The translations under genes were made by a program, and so were the position numbers. A stretch of 64,000 nucleotides of DNA from an uncultured Paracoccaceae bacterium (lineage in GTDB: Bacteria; Pseudomonadota; Alphaproteobacteria; Rhodobacterales; Rhodobacteraceae): the NCBI GenBank assembly GCA_947503965.1, contig CANNFU010000004.1:248001-312000 (forward strand), in the 5' to 3' direction. Below, one piece after another: positions 63,823 through 64,000 of this stretch (the stretch's first letter is position 1; the number at the start of each line of letters is the position of its first letter). The notes beneath the pieces were generated by a model. The model was not told the DNA's origin. It worked only from the letters and a program-made list of their open reading frames with translations, and did not search any database.

Positions 63823-64000
63823 TCGCTGTTCACGAATTCCCAGACCTTCGAAATCACAACCGACCCTTCACCGACAGCCGATGCCACCCGCTTGACCGAG
63901 CCGGCCCGCACGTCACCGACAGCAAAAATCCCGTCATGCGATGTTTCGTAAGGTGTTTCACGCTTGGCCGCCTGCCCGGTCAGCACGAAACCCTTTTCGT
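63819..64000 (-). CDS. Thioredoxin-reductase-like FAD oxidoreductase, N-terminal part beyond window
   Basis: The minus frame entering from the right edge ends GFVLTGQAAKRETPYETSHD, GIFAVGDVRAGSVKRVASAV, GEGSVVISKVWEFVNSD-stop. The IFAVGDVRAGSVKRVASAVGEG segment is the C-terminal FAD-binding motif of thioredoxin-reductase-type proteins, including those fused to cyclic-nucleotide-binding domains. Only about 60 residues are in the window, so the exact subtype is open. Confidence 0.85.
   Translation of the reverse strand, partial: EKGFVLTGQAAKRETPYETSHDGIFAVGDVRAGSVKRVASAVGEGSVVISKVWEFVNSD

Noticed and set aside
1..64000. CRISPR arrays, tRNA or rRNA genes
   Set aside because: No regularly spaced direct repeats and no cloverleaf or rRNA-like segments were found on reading both strands; a tRNAscan run would be the decisive check.

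Overview
The window reads as the chromosome of a marine Rhodobacterales (roseobacter-type) alphaproteobacterium. It is GC-rich and densely packed, with many ATGA/GTGA overlaps. It carries typical alphaproteobacterial genes: the DUF484-xerC pair, a CDP-choline-type phosphatidylcholine synthase, DUF1467, a phytochrome-GGDEF-EAL protein with its heme oxygenase, and an fsa-type transaldolase. No rRNA or tRNA gene was recognised.

Layout. 1-18.9 kb is mostly core: an exported repeat protein (cut by the window edge), dgkA, hemolysin III, a GFA enzyme, an M48 lipoprotein protease, an alpha/beta hydrolase, a class II HDAC-like amidohydrolase, the bacteriophytochrome c-di-GMP enzyme plus bphO, carB, a glycosyltransferase, aspS, a response regulator and methylmalonyl-CoA epimerase. 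19-29.5 kb is a catabolic region. A LacI-type regulator sits behind a perfect palindromic operator and leads a sugar/glycoside ABC operon with its own GH63-like hydrolase. One permease of that operon has an Ig/DUF11-like insert in its first periplasmic loop. A convergent operon encodes a diaminopropionate ammonia-lyase-like enzyme, an M24 hydrolase and an Asp/Glu racemase-type protein.

29.5-39.6 kb is a mobile defence island. Related inverted terminal sequences of IS21 type lie at about 29490-29577 and 39005-39090. Between them are an OLD nuclease/UvrD helicase pair (Gabija-like, both proteins oversized), a HEPN-motif protein, an IS110 transposase, a Ner-like regulator and istAB. IS3 relics follow. 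39.7-43.5 kb returns to core (DUF1467, EI24, nitroreductase) and then a small accessory patch: a 126-bp diverged copy of the carB 3' end, a coiled-coil/winged-helix protein, a pair of tiny proteins (one Cys-rich) and an orphan BrnA-like antitoxin.

43.5-64 kb is core again: a KAS III enzyme, arsH, tdk, priA, two LysE exporters, fsa, DUF484-xerC, pcs, ogt, a PaaI thioesterase, a luciferase-like monooxygenase, ileS and an FAD monooxygenase. It also holds an RNA ligase + HD-Pnk nucleic-acid repair cassette. Three intergenic palindromic elements in this half share the same outer arms.

Functional links: BphO would supply biliverdin to the phytochrome. The LacI operon couples import to intracellular hydrolysis of a glycosidic solute. 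OLD+UvrD+HEPN suggests phage defence. HD-Pnk would heal broken RNA or DNA ends for sealing by the adjacent ligase. All functions are inferred from sequence motifs; no database search was run.
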